DNA from: Pigoraptor vietnamica
Lineage: Eukaryota > Opisthokonta > Filasterea
NCBI GenBank assembly: GCA_943704525.1
Contig: CALSCQ010002550.1
Span: 1 to 20,426 of the forward strand
Direction: 5' to 3'
DNA length: 20,426 nucleotides
Shown here: positions 9,311-20,426 of the stretch, one piece after another
Numbering within the stretch: position 1 is the first letter of the stretch
Layout: every line of letters begins with the position of its first letter
Made by a program: the position numbers and the translations under genes
The notes under the pieces: generated by a model
Told to the model about the DNA's origin: nothing
Databases searched by the model: none
The model's input: only the letters and a program-made list of their open reading frames with translations

Positions 9311-10658
9311 ATGGCGCATCACATGGGCATCGGCGGCGGCTACATGCCGGCGCTGTGGTGGGTGTCACGTGCCTTGCTGAGGGAGGAGGCATGTGTTCTT
9401 GTGCTTCGTTTTATGCCTTGCCGAGGGATGAATGGAGTGACGTTCAAGTGCCCGTTGTATTCGTGAAAATGCTGTGCTGGGAAATGCACTCCGAGTTTTT
9501 GTGTTGTGGTTCGAAAGAGGACTGAAAAAAATGGGATGCCTTTGCGGCGTGCGCATTTGTTCCGCTGCTTTCGTAATGCCAACCATGACGTCTATATGAC
9601 GTCTCTCTGACGTATGTACACATGTGCAGGTACAATACCATGCAACCGCAGCCGCCACAGCCGCAACAACAACAACCCCAGCAACCACAGCCTGTCGGCC
9701 AACCTGCGCGAAAGGCGCCGCCACCCGCGGGCGCACCCGGCACCCTTCCGGACATGTCGGGCGCAAACGCCGTGCGAAAGCCCATTTCGGCGGTGATAGG
9801 GCCCGCGAAGAAGACAAAGACGGGCGCGTTTGGATACAAGGAGGACGGCGACGTCGGCGTCGACGACTACGATCCCACGGGCGCGTCGCAGGCCGGCCAG
9901 CAGTTTTACTATCCGCCGCAGTCGCCGTCGCAGCAGGCGCACATGGGCATGTACGGAAACCCGAACAGCGCGCCCTCTTCGATCGACCTCTCGCAAGGGA
10001 ACCCCTCGATGCAGCCCTCGCTGCCTCCGTCGGTGCTTGGCGGCGCCCCTAGGGGTGGCATGGTGCCGGGTTTGGGCGGCGCGCCGGTGGGGCTGTACCA
10101 GAACGCACCGGGACTGCCCGGTGCGGCGGCGGCAGCAGCAGCGCAGGCACAGGCGCAGTACAACACACAGCGACTGCAGATGCAACAGCAGCAACCGATG
10201 CCCGGAGGCATGCTCGGTGCGTGCGCACGTGTTTGTGTGTTCGGGCGGTGTCGTTTTGTGGTGCCATTCAAGTGTCTTATTACCTTGTTGTTTGCTGTCT
10301 CTCCGTCGCTCTTGAACGTCCTTTGTGCCGATTCGACCGCGGTGTACTTACGTGTATGTAAATCTCATCCTGTCGTTGGGTTTGCAGGCCCTTCTGCCAT
10401 CCGGGGTGTGGGATCGGTGGGCGTGGGCTCAGTGGCGCCGGGGGGCCTGGTGGGAACGAATGCGGCGGCGGCGGCGGCGGCGGCTGCGAGGGGAATGCAG
10501 GCGGCACCGCGCGCCATGTCTGCACAACCGGGCCCTGCGATGTCCATGGCGAGGGGTGCGTCTCCCTCGCGTGGCATAATTCTTGTTCCGTGTGCTTGTG
10601 ATGTTTGTTAACGTGCACACGTGGCGTGCGCGCTATTGTCTGTCTTCCTCTCTTGTGT

Positions 10659-10740
<82 letters not shown>

Positions 10741-13044
10741 GCGTCGCCTTTTCTTTGTCTGATGGCTATCTCACGCGTTGCACTATCTAGGCCCCTCTGT
10801 CGGCGGCGCACTCACTGCGGCGCAGTTGGGAATGGGCGGCCAAGGGCTTGTCCAGACGCCACAGTCGCAACCTCAACCGCAGGTGGGTTTGTTGCGTGTT
10901 CTTCATATCGTCCCCTCTTGTACGTGATTTTGTTCACTCCAGGTTGTGTGCTACATTGTCTCACTCGCGCCATCCGCGCGTGTTCTTCACAGCCCGGACA
11001 GCCCGGACAGCAGCCCCAGGCGGTGCAGCAGGGGCGTGCCGTGGGACCCGCCGCGGGCATGCTTGGCTTTGGCGTGCGGTTGGGCGCTGGCACTGGGCAG
11101 GGCGTGATGGGGCTCGCGGGCGCCGGCGGCGGAAGCTACAGCCCCTCGAGCGAGCTCTTTGCCGTCATGGGGAAGGGCAGGGGTGCGTGTCTCTCTGTTC
11201 GTTTGGCGTTGAATTTGAGGCTTGAATTTGTTTGTCTTTTCGCGTTTGGCGTTGGATATTTGTGCCATTCATCTTGAGTGTCGTTGAGTGTTTGATGCTT
11301 AGGTTTGTGGGCCGGTAGATTTCGCAGAGGCTCGCGACGGTCTCAGTTTCTTGTCCGTGTCGTTTGTGCTCGCGTGACCGAACGTTCTTAGTTGTGCTGT
11401 GTCATTGCCGCGTGCGTTACACCCGGTCGTAACGCGTCCTGCGCCCGTGGTTTTGCAAACCCATCGCAGACCTCCAAGGGCTCGACGTGGGCGATTTTCC
11501 CGCGCTCGGCGGCCGCGCGGGCACTGCGACCATCACAAGTAACTACAACGAGGACTTTCCCGCGCTGCCGGGCAGCTTCAAGACGGGCGGTGCGTGTCGC
11601 ATGTCCTTAGGCGTTGGGCGTGCCGTCCACGTGCTACTTCTTTCTCGGCACCTTGTTTGCGGTGGTCGTTTGTCCATTCTGCTCATGTTCGTATCGTCGC
11701 TGTTGCAGACGGCGACTCGTCCGGTTCGATGGACACAATTCTTGGGTCGATGCAGGCGCACGTGGGGCAGGGCCAGCCGCTGTACGGGAAGGGTCAGGGT
11801 TTCCCCAACGGATTTTCGGGTGCGTCTCACGTAGAGGCTAAAACTTTCAATTCCCACTGTTGTTGTTGGGGATAATCCACTCACAGCGAGTCGATATGTA
11901 ATCCCATAGAGTTTCGCTCATTACTTCTTGGGCACATCACGCAAACACACACCGCATTGAGAGTAGTCCGTCTTCCCACGTACCGTCGTGGTTTTTCGAC
12001 GTTCGTATTCGCCTTTTTTGGCTCACGGGAGGAGGGCTTCCCGCTGCAGTGGACGGCCGACCCGGCTTTGAGGGCGTGCGCAAGGAGAGCTTTTCGGAGG
12101 GGCAGAAGGAGGGGTCTCCGCACGACCAACAGGCAGATCGCTTTGGTCTGCTGGGGCTGCTGAATGTGATCCGCATGACGGAACAGGACCTCAACACGCT
12201 CGCGATTGGCAGCGACCTCACGAGCCTCGGCCTCAATTTGAATTCGCCAGAGTGGGTGCTGTGTGGGGTGTTCTGCGTAGTACATTGCTTTTGGTGCCAG
12301 CATTTTTACAGTTGCTTATTTTTTTTTTTTTTTTTTTTTTTTGCTGTGTCTGACAAGAGTGTTGCGTCGATGTGAACCGCTGCTCACGTGGACGCATTTT
12401 CGCCGCCGCTTTTCTCACAATACGTCTCTCTTGCAGGAGCCTCTACACGACCTTCAGCTCGCCGTGGGCGGACGCTCCGAGTGCTCGGCCAAAGGACCCG
12501 GAGTACTGCCTTCCCCCGTGTTACTACCAGACGAACCACGTGCCGGCACCGACGAGCAAGATGTCCCTGTTGACGGAGGAGACGCTCTTTTACATCTTTT
12601 ACGCCATGCCGCGAGACGCGCTCCAGCAGGCTGCAGCTGCGGAACTGTGGGTTTTGCACTCGGCTTGCGGCTCTTGTGTGTGTTTGTGCAGGGTAGTGCG
12701 CGCATTGCGAAGACGTATGTGTCGACGGGATTGTGCATCTGTCGATGAGGGAAGGCGCTTTATCGCTGCGCGTGTGCTAGCGTGGGTGCGGGATCTTGTG
12801 CCGACTCTCCCCCGTTTCCTCCCGCAGGTTCCAGCGGGACTGGCGGTACCACAAAGAGCTGCGCCTGTGGTTTGCGCGCGTCGCATCGGTGGAGCCGATG
12901 AAGACGCCCACGCACGAGCGCGGCACGTACGTCTACTTTGACGTTGCGTCGTGGCAAAAGGTACGCAAGGACTTTGTCATAGCGTACGACCAGCTCGAGG
13001 GAGGCGACCGCGCGCCATTCCGAACGGCCGGCATCGTTATCTAA
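9311..13044 (+). CDS. NOT2: CCR4-NOT complex subunit NOT2 / CNOT2
   Basis: NOT2 is a scaffold subunit of the CCR4-NOT deadenylase. Its NOT box pairs with NOT3/5 and docks on NOT1. Ten exons give 647 residues: 9311-9357, 9630-10216, 10388-10555, 10791-10882, 10993-11182, 11470-11589, 11709-11819, 12050-12251, 12437-12646, 12828-13044. Residues 1-438 are low complexity (Gln, Pro, Gly, two alanine runs) with the family's twin motif DFPALGG and NEDFPALPGS. The C-terminal NOT box, about 455-647, is well conserved: DRFGLLGLLNVIRMTEQDL, LGLNLNSPESLYTTFSSPWA, ETLFYIFYAMPRDALQQAAA, FQRDWRYHKELRLW, ERGTYVYFDVASWQKVRKDF. Intron 3 uses a TAG acceptor (10788-10790) and contains a 77-base T-run. The start MAHHMGIGG is the only in-frame ATG before exon 2's junction; exon 1 is short (47 bases) and is the least certain part. 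Confidence 0.96.
10660..10736. repeat. 77-base T homopolymer in NOT2 intron 3
   Basis: An unbroken run of T, interior to intron 10556-10790. It begins about 105 bases after the donor and ends 54 bases before the TAG acceptor. It is far longer than a normal polypyrimidine tract. The length may be imprecise because of sequencing limits. Confidence 0.95.
12319..12342. repeat. 24-base T homopolymer in NOT2 intron 8
   Basis: An uninterrupted T-run inside intron 12252-12436, about 95 bases before the acceptor and on the sense strand. It is the second such run in this gene. Confidence 0.95.
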
Positions 13045-13881
13045 GTCCAGACTTCTCCCTTCTCTGCGTGTTGCGTCTCGCGGCGTTTGCGGGTCCCCGG
13101 CTGCGCGCGTGTGCTTGTGTTATGGGTTTTTCTGTCTGCGGCGGTGAGCGCTGGCGGCGCGTGTGCGTGTGCGTCTCACCTGTGATGCGAATTTACAAAT
13201 TTCGTAGGGATCGTGTTACCCGCGCAATGCTAAACTTTCAGTAGAGACTATCAATGCACAGTCAGGACCGTGGCACTTCTCACTTGGATTCCGAATGCTG
13301 TCGCTTCGATTTACCCCCCCCCCCCCCCCGGCGCAAACACACACGGTACCCGCCGACGCACGCGCACAGCGTGAAGATGGACCTGGATACTACAAGTTCC
13401 ACTTTTTGGGCACGTCGGCGGCCGGCGCCGCGCCGGAGGGCGTCCCTTTCGCGCCAAACCTGTCTTATGGCCATCGAAATGGCGCGCGGGGCGCTGTTCG
13501 AAGTACGTGTCCGAAGCTTGTAAACCTTGTTCTCTAACTAATAATGTCGGCGCCCGCGGATGCCAATTACTCACTGCCGATTTGATTGTCATGTCCTCAC
13601 CGCCGCAACCGTGTATTGCGACCGGGCTGCGACCGCCGAAGGCAACCATTCCAGACCTCGCGGGGTCCACACTGGAGTAAATCGCGGGACGGTTCCTCTA
13701 CACGCACCTGCCGTCCCTCATCTCGTTCCGCCATCTCGTTGTGCACTCAAATTCACTGGGTATCCTGGCGCAATCACGCCGAATGCAGTTGGGATGGGAT
13801 GGCGTGAAGCGAATATATTGGAGGCGCAACGCTGTGGCGCGCAAGCGAATAACGGCAAAACGACACGACGCGAGATGTTTC
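13045..13881. other. Convergent spacer between NOT2 and SFT2
   Basis: The 837 bases between two converging stop codons contain a 16-base C-run (13314-13329) and several short open frames. None shows a recognisable domain or a splice structure that could be defended. Fragments on the plus strand between 13380 and 13740 look superficially protein-like (for example GYYKFHFLG and FLYTHLPSLISFRHL), but each is broken by stops within about 30-60 codons. The region may hold 3' UTRs, a decayed gene or an unrecognised small gene. Confidence 0.5.
13314..13329. repeat. C16 homopolymer
   Basis: Sixteen consecutive C residues lie in the NOT2-SFT2 spacer, read as a G-run on the SFT2 strand downstream of its stop codon. 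Such runs can form i-motif or G-rich structures and are prone to length error. Confidence 0.9.
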
Positions 13882-15775
<1,894 letters not shown>

Positions 15776-16352
15776 TTTCACGAGTGAGGCACGCAGCAAA
15801 CCACACAGCACAACTACGCGCACGGAACGCCCAGCAGTGCGCTGTTGAAACGAACGGACGCCCGCGAAAAAACGTTTCACGACGCACGTGATCTACCTTG
15901 TCAAGATTGCGTCATCATGATATCATATAAATACCTGACGTCACTCACCTCGCGTACATCCGGGGTGGGGTCGCCACCTTCGCCCAAATAAGGCAAGTGT
16001 TGAAGGTGACGTCCGAACAATCGGCTCAGCCGTGGACAGTCCCTCCTCAGGGCATGCGCACACTCGCTTTGGGTGTGCCGTTTGGCGCGCCTTCTCCCTC
16101 TCTCGTCGTCCCTTCTCTCGCTGCGTACGGTGCGCACGTTTCCCCTCTCATTGTTCATCTCTCTGCGCATCGCGGTCCGTGTCGTTTTCTTGTTGCAATC
16201 CTTTAGTCTGTGGGGTTGTTGTGGCCGTGGAGTGTGATGCTTCTCTGCTGAGGTTGGGCCTATTCGCCACGCTTTCCCATGGAGACGTGCGGAGAAACTT
16301 GGCGCCCTCTACGCATCTCCATGTTGTAGCGCATTTTTGCGTTTTCGTGATT
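15776..16352. promoter_or_regulatory. Divergent promoter region between SFT2 and the beta-helix gene
   Basis: These 577 bases separate two genes transcribed away from each other. They contain CACGTG (15885-15890), a TATA element TATAAATA (15926-15933) that also reads TATTTATA on the minus strand, and TGACGTCA (15936-15943), a full palindromic CRE/ATF site three bases from the TATA element. A CRE half-site, TGACGT, recurs near 16008. No coding exon was recognised. Confidence 0.55.
15926..15943. promoter_or_regulatory. TATA element with adjacent CRE palindrome
   Basis: TATAAATA is followed after two bases by TGACGTCA, the symmetric CREB/ATF-type bZIP site. It lies about 150 bases upstream of the SFT2 ATG and about 410 bases upstream of the beta-helix gene ATG, so it could serve either or both. 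Assignment to a start site would need transcript ends. Confidence 0.45.
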
Positions 16353-16947
16353 ATGTCGAGATGCACGAGAGCGCACGAGGCGCCCACCGCGCGCGCGTGG
16401 GCCCTCTTGGTGGCTGCTCTTGTCGCGTGGACGTGCGTGGGATCCGCTGCCGGCGCCGTTGTCGACATTGTACTCAGCGCGGGAGTGCACACGCTGGCGC
16501 CGCGGCAGATTCAGTCTGGACAGGTCGTGCGCATTCGCCCGAACAACGCGACGGCCGCCGTGACGATCCAGTGCACGAGCGCCTGCCAGACGACGCCGGT
16601 GCAGTTCTTCCAAATCTTCGGCACTGGGCGGCTTGAGCTGACGAACGTGACACTGGCGGGTGTGCCGGTGTTCTCTGTCCCAGAGATGCACACGGGCATC
16701 ATTGCGAGGGACTCTGCGTCGGTGGTGCTGCGTAATGTGAACATAACCGGGTACGCGGGCCGCGCGTTTGAGCTTTATATGGGCGCTTCCCTCGACGCGG
16801 ACCAGTTGAGGTGCTACGACAACGGCATTTTGTTCGAGCTGGACGACCTGCAGGACAGATTCCGCGGCATTGAAAAGAGCAGCGGCGGATGCCTCTACAT
16901 GCAGGTTCGTATGCTGTGTGTGTTGTGTGTGCGTGCACGTGTGTTTG

Positions 16948-16990
<43 letters not shown>

Positions 16991-19900
16991 GTCTGTGTCT
17001 GTGTCTGTGTCTGTGTCTGTGTCTGTGTCTTTGTCTCTGTTTGTATATGTGTGTGTGTGTGGTGTTGAGGGAAGGGGAGGGGAACCTCTTCTCTCTCCAA
17101 CATCGAGATAACATGCCGACTGCATATGGCCGCAATGCTAGAACATTGCTGTCGCTATCACAGCATTACGGCATCGCTTGTGTCTGTGTGTCGCGCCATA
17201 ACGGGCATTGTTTGCGCCTGCGCAGGACGCCACGACGGCGTCCATTCGCAATTCGGCGCTGGTGAACAACCGCGGATCGAATGGGTACTTTGCGTGCGGC
17301 GGTGCGGTCACGCTCAACGGGAACGCGCAGGCAGACATTAGCGATACACTCGTCGCGCAGGTGTGTGTGTGTGTGTGTGTGTGCGATGGAGTGTCTGGAC
17401 CGTCCCCCCCCCCTCGTGTGCACGAAGGTTTATCCGATGAATTGCATGCTCGATCGATTGGATGCTCACATCACGTTGTTCCGCAGAACAACGCCGCGTC
17501 CGGGAGCGGTCTGTGCGCAACTTTCGGGGGCGCGTCGTTCACTTTGAACCGCGTGACGTTGGCCGAGAATTACGGCAACGGCTCCTCGTGTTCGGGCGCC
17601 TCGAAGGGCTGTTCGGACGTGTACGGCGGCGGCGGTGCAATCGCGCTGTTGCTGGGTGCGTCGGCGACGATTACGAACTCGGTTTTCACGAAAAACTTTG
17701 CGCCCTACTGCGGCGCCATCTGGCTGAGGGGGCCGGGGGGGTCCGTGGACTGCATCGGTTGCGTGTTTGACAATCACACGGCCGTGGGGATCGCCCGCGG
17801 AAACACGGTGGACGTGTACTACGGGTCCGGCGGCGTCGTCTGCGTGGTTAGTTTTGTGCGGAGACGCAGAGCTGAGCACACGTGGAATAGAACTCGTGGC
17901 GCGCGCACACGCACGCACACACACAAGCACGTTAAGTGCATACGCAAATGCCCACATGCGCTCGCACATTGCATTGGCTCAACCCCCCTTCGCACCCAAT
18001 CTTCGCAGGGCTCCGTCGCGGACGTGCAATCCCCGGACGAACCGAGTGGCCCGGCGAGTCCGCTCTACCCGCCTTCCCACCGCCGCACTCCCCCCGGACC
18101 CCCGACCACCTTCAACTTCATCAACGGCTATGTGAACAACGCCGTCGCAAAGCGGGGGTCGTTCATGGCGGTCACCGAGGACGCGGTCGTCACTGTGCGA
18201 AACGTGACGTTTGACACGATCGGCAACTGCAACATCAAGGACTCGACGGCTGCTCTGTTCGTCCACCTCATGAGGGACTCGCAGGAGACGCACATAAGGT
18301 CGCGCGTCGTCTTCGACGGGGTCGACATTCGCACCACGGCGTCAGAAGCCGGCAGCTTGTTTCGCTGCGGCGGCTCGGACGTGCGTGTCGTCAACTCTGT
18401 GTTCACGGGACCGTTCACGTTCAGCCCAGCGCTGGCGCCGAGCCCATCGTCGACGGCATTTGCTTTTTCGCCGACAATGGACGCCTCGCTTTCTCTCCAG
18501 AATATTCGCGTGTTGCAGCCGCCGGGGAACGCTTCAACAACGTCACTCACCGCGTGGATTGCGTTTGTGCGCTCGACGGACCACGCCCAAGTGGCGATTT
18601 CGGACATAGTGATGCTCTACCCGCGCATCGCTCTGCTGGCCGTCAACAATCCCATTGTTGTTGTGGACGTGCGCAATCTCGTCGTCGTTGGCCGCTCTGC
18701 GGCCGGCGCCGGCGGGAATCGGCCCGAGGACCGCGCCGGTCTCGTGCTCGTGGGCGGCGGGCGCGTCACGCTGTCGAACGTCCTTCTCCAAGGCACGTAC
18801 GGCGAGATGGTGATTGCGCTGGACGGCACGGCGTCGCTCCGAAACGTCACGGTGCGCGACACATTCGCGGTATCGCAGGATCGCGGAACGCTGACGACGT
18901 TTGACGTCACGCCTGACGCGGGCGCTCGAAATCCCCTGCTGGACGTGCGTGACATCACGGCCTTGAACTGCTCCGGGGGCATCATCCGCGCGTCGACGGG
19001 CCGCGTGACTGTGAGCAACATGTTCTCGAACCAGAGCGCGCACTTCGTGCTGTGTACGATGGCGGATGCCGTGTCCATGACCGTGTCGAACTTGCGCCTC
19101 TACGAGCCCCTCACGCGCTCGGCAGTGCCGCTCGACATGGGCGCGGTGTGGATACGCGGCTCCCTTTTTCGGCTCGACGGCGGTGTGTTTGCAGGCGGCA
19201 AGCTCGCGTTCGTGGGCGTGAACGACGGCGACGCCACGTTTTCGAGCGCCGACTTTCGCGCGGCCGATGGCAACATCCTGTTCGCTGCGGGCGGCTGCAC
19301 GCAATTTGTGAACGCAACGATCCGCGGGTCGCCCAAAGGGGCCCTGATATCCTGCTGCAAGTTGCTCAACGTCGCCGTCGTGTCATTTGCGTATTCGAAC
19401 GTTGACGGCTGTGTTGCGCCGACGGCGAACGGTGGCTTTGTGCAAGCGACGGAGCAAGCGGTCATTGCGATCGATGCGACGAACATTACGAACTGCGCCG
19501 CGCAGATAGGGTCGGTGGTGTATGCGTCGGGGCTCACGCGCGTGAACATGACGCGCAGCCTGATACTGAACAACAGGGCGAGCTACTACGGGGCGGTCGT
19601 CGTGTCCGGACTTATGGCCATCGGGTTGGTGGACGGCGTCCTGTTTTCGATGAACATGGGCCGCAGCTTCGCTTCGGGAGTCGTCGCGGAGAACGGGGCG
19701 CGCCTTACGATCTCGCGCAGCCAGTTTCGCGACTGCAGCGTCGTTCAGAGCTCGGGGGCGGCCGTGGTGGCCTCTGCGCTGTCGCGAATCGACGTGTGGG
19801 ACACATCCGTCGTGCGCTGCACGAGCGCGCGCGTGGGAGCCGCCTTTAGCGTTCAGTTCAACGCGACGGCGACGCTGACCGGCGTGAACATCACGGACTG

Positions 19901-20231
19901 CACCGCGCACAGGGGAGCCGCTCTGACTGTGGTGGACGACGCGCTCGTGAGGGTTCACGGCGCGCTCTTCCTGCGGAACCAGGGCACGGGCGGCAGCGGC
20001 GGCGCGGTGGTTGTGGACGCGGAAGAAGCGGACGTCTCGTTTGACGGCTGCGGGTTCGAGTTCAACATGTGCCGACAGGATGGCGGTGCCCTGGCCGTGG
20101 CCGGTAACGCTCGTGTTCTGATATCGAATTCGCGACTTCACAATAACGTGGCGGAAACGGCCGGCGCCATCTTGTTGACGGACCAGGCTCACGTGCACTG
20201 CGCCGACACGATGTTCTCGGTGTCGCAGTGA
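16353..20231 (+). CDS. Secreted Pmp-like parallel beta-helix repeat protein (probably continues past window)
   Basis: This is a predicted extracellular or surface protein; no enzyme function is claimed. Exons are 16353-16904, 17226-17360, 17487-17846 and 18009 onward, all joined in phase 0, giving 1089 residues if the TGA at 20229-20231 is the stop. Residues 1-35 look like a signal peptide: basic start, hydrophobic core AWALLVAALVAW, likely cleavage after SAAGA. The rest is a long series of short beta-strand repeats with many Asn-X-Ser/Thr glycosylation sequons. Motifs such as CGGAVTL, GGGGAIAL, YYGAVVVSG, SGGAVVVD, DGGALAVAG and TAGAILLTD, with FTKNF/FDNHT/FLRNQ-type loops, resemble the GGA[ILV] and FxxN motifs of chlamydial polymorphic membrane proteins and eukaryotic Pmp-like proteins. 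No transmembrane anchor or beta-barrel is present up to the window end. The stop coincides with a perfect donor, GTGAGT at 20228, so the gene probably goes on. A Pro-rich insert begins exon 4. Confidence 0.82.
16929..17063. repeat. (TG)n plus (GTGTCT)7 array in intron 1 of beta-helix gene
   Basis: A (TG)n run (about 16950-16985) is followed by seven perfect GTGTCT hexamers (16989-17030) and another short TG run, inside intron 16905-17225, with TG on the sense strand. The hexamer probably arose from the dinucleotide by a T-to-C change and expansion. Confidence 0.95.
17361..17383. repeat. (GT)11 array forming the splice donor of intron 2
   Basis: The GT array starts immediately after the exon-ending CAG at 17360, so the first unit is itself the donor of intron 17361-17486 (GTGTGT). 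Changes in repeat number alter only intron length unless a downstream GT is used. Confidence 0.85.
17903..17931. repeat. Short CA/CG tract in intron 3 of beta-helix gene
   Basis: About 28 bases of CGCACACGCACG- and CA-type units lie inside intron 17847-18008, with CA on the sense strand. Confidence 0.7.
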
Positions 20232-20303
20232 GTAACGTGCGATGTTTGCGCGCGATGTTGCGTCGTGAGCGGGGGGTGAAGAGGAAGGGGGCTGTCGTTC
20301 GAG

Positions 20304-20426
<123 letters not shown>

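Noticed and set aside
10660-10736. Poly(A) tail of a retroposon inserted antisense
   Set aside because: No element body, internal promoter or target-site duplication could be seen next to the run. The idea is kept only as a possibility in the T-run finding.
10608-10811. Poly-Lys and poly-Phe open frames
   Set aside because: They are a direct product of the 77-base T-run inside NOT2 intron 3.
18543-20198. Long minus-strand open frames (about 250 and 270 codons) opposite the beta-helix gene
   Set aside because: They are rich in Arg, His and Ala, have no domain, and mirror a GC-rich coding strand with strong third-position bias. They are shadows of the plus-strand gene.

Overview
The window is nuclear DNA from a GC-rich, intron-dense, apparently unicellular eukaryote. 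Five conserved eukaryotic genes and one large cell-surface-type gene could be reconstructed by hand by joining exons at GT-AG introns. Six genes carry 36 introns of roughly 90-340 bases inside this window, and every junction kept the reading frame. No lineage can be named from the sequence. The PAS plus GATA regulator with an 18-residue zinc-finger loop resembles fungal White Collar-2, but similar proteins could exist in other protists. The first 12 bases match the end of the common Illumina adapter, so the left edge is probably a contig end with residual adapter.

Layout: (1) 97-968 (+), the 3' part of ELP3, the Elongator acetyltransferase subunit. (2) 969-1946, a spacer with a degenerate tandem duplication, hairpins, a TATA-like site and a strong palindrome. 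(3) 1947-5319 (+), a 582-residue PAS/coiled-coil/GATA transcription factor. (4) 5756-8294 (-), RPN9/PSMD13 of the 26S proteasome lid, 376 residues in eight exons. (5) 8295-9310, the divergent promoter region, with a possible 5'-UTR intron for the next gene. (6) 9311-13044 (+), NOT2/CNOT2 of the CCR4-NOT deadenylase complex, 647 residues in ten exons. (7) 13045-13881, a convergent spacer with no recognised gene. (8) 13882-15775 (-), SFT2, a four-helix Golgi membrane protein, 166 residues in seven exons including one of 30 bases. (9) 15776-16352, a divergent promoter region with TATA, CRE-like and E-box-like sites. (10) 16353-20231 or beyond (+), a secreted Pmp-like parallel beta-helix protein whose last exon probably runs into an intron leaving the window.

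The genes do not form a pathway. They are housekeeping functions (tRNA modification, proteolysis, mRNA decay, vesicle traffic), one probable environment-responsive regulator and one surface protein, on alternating strands. The most distinctive features are the splice donors, mostly GTG followed by G or C rather than GTAAGT or GTGAGT, and the heavy load of (TG)n/(CA)n arrays and T-runs in the introns. Other notable points are the tandem RSVSTP 14-3-3-type motifs in the GATA factor and the repeat-aligned exons of the surface gene.
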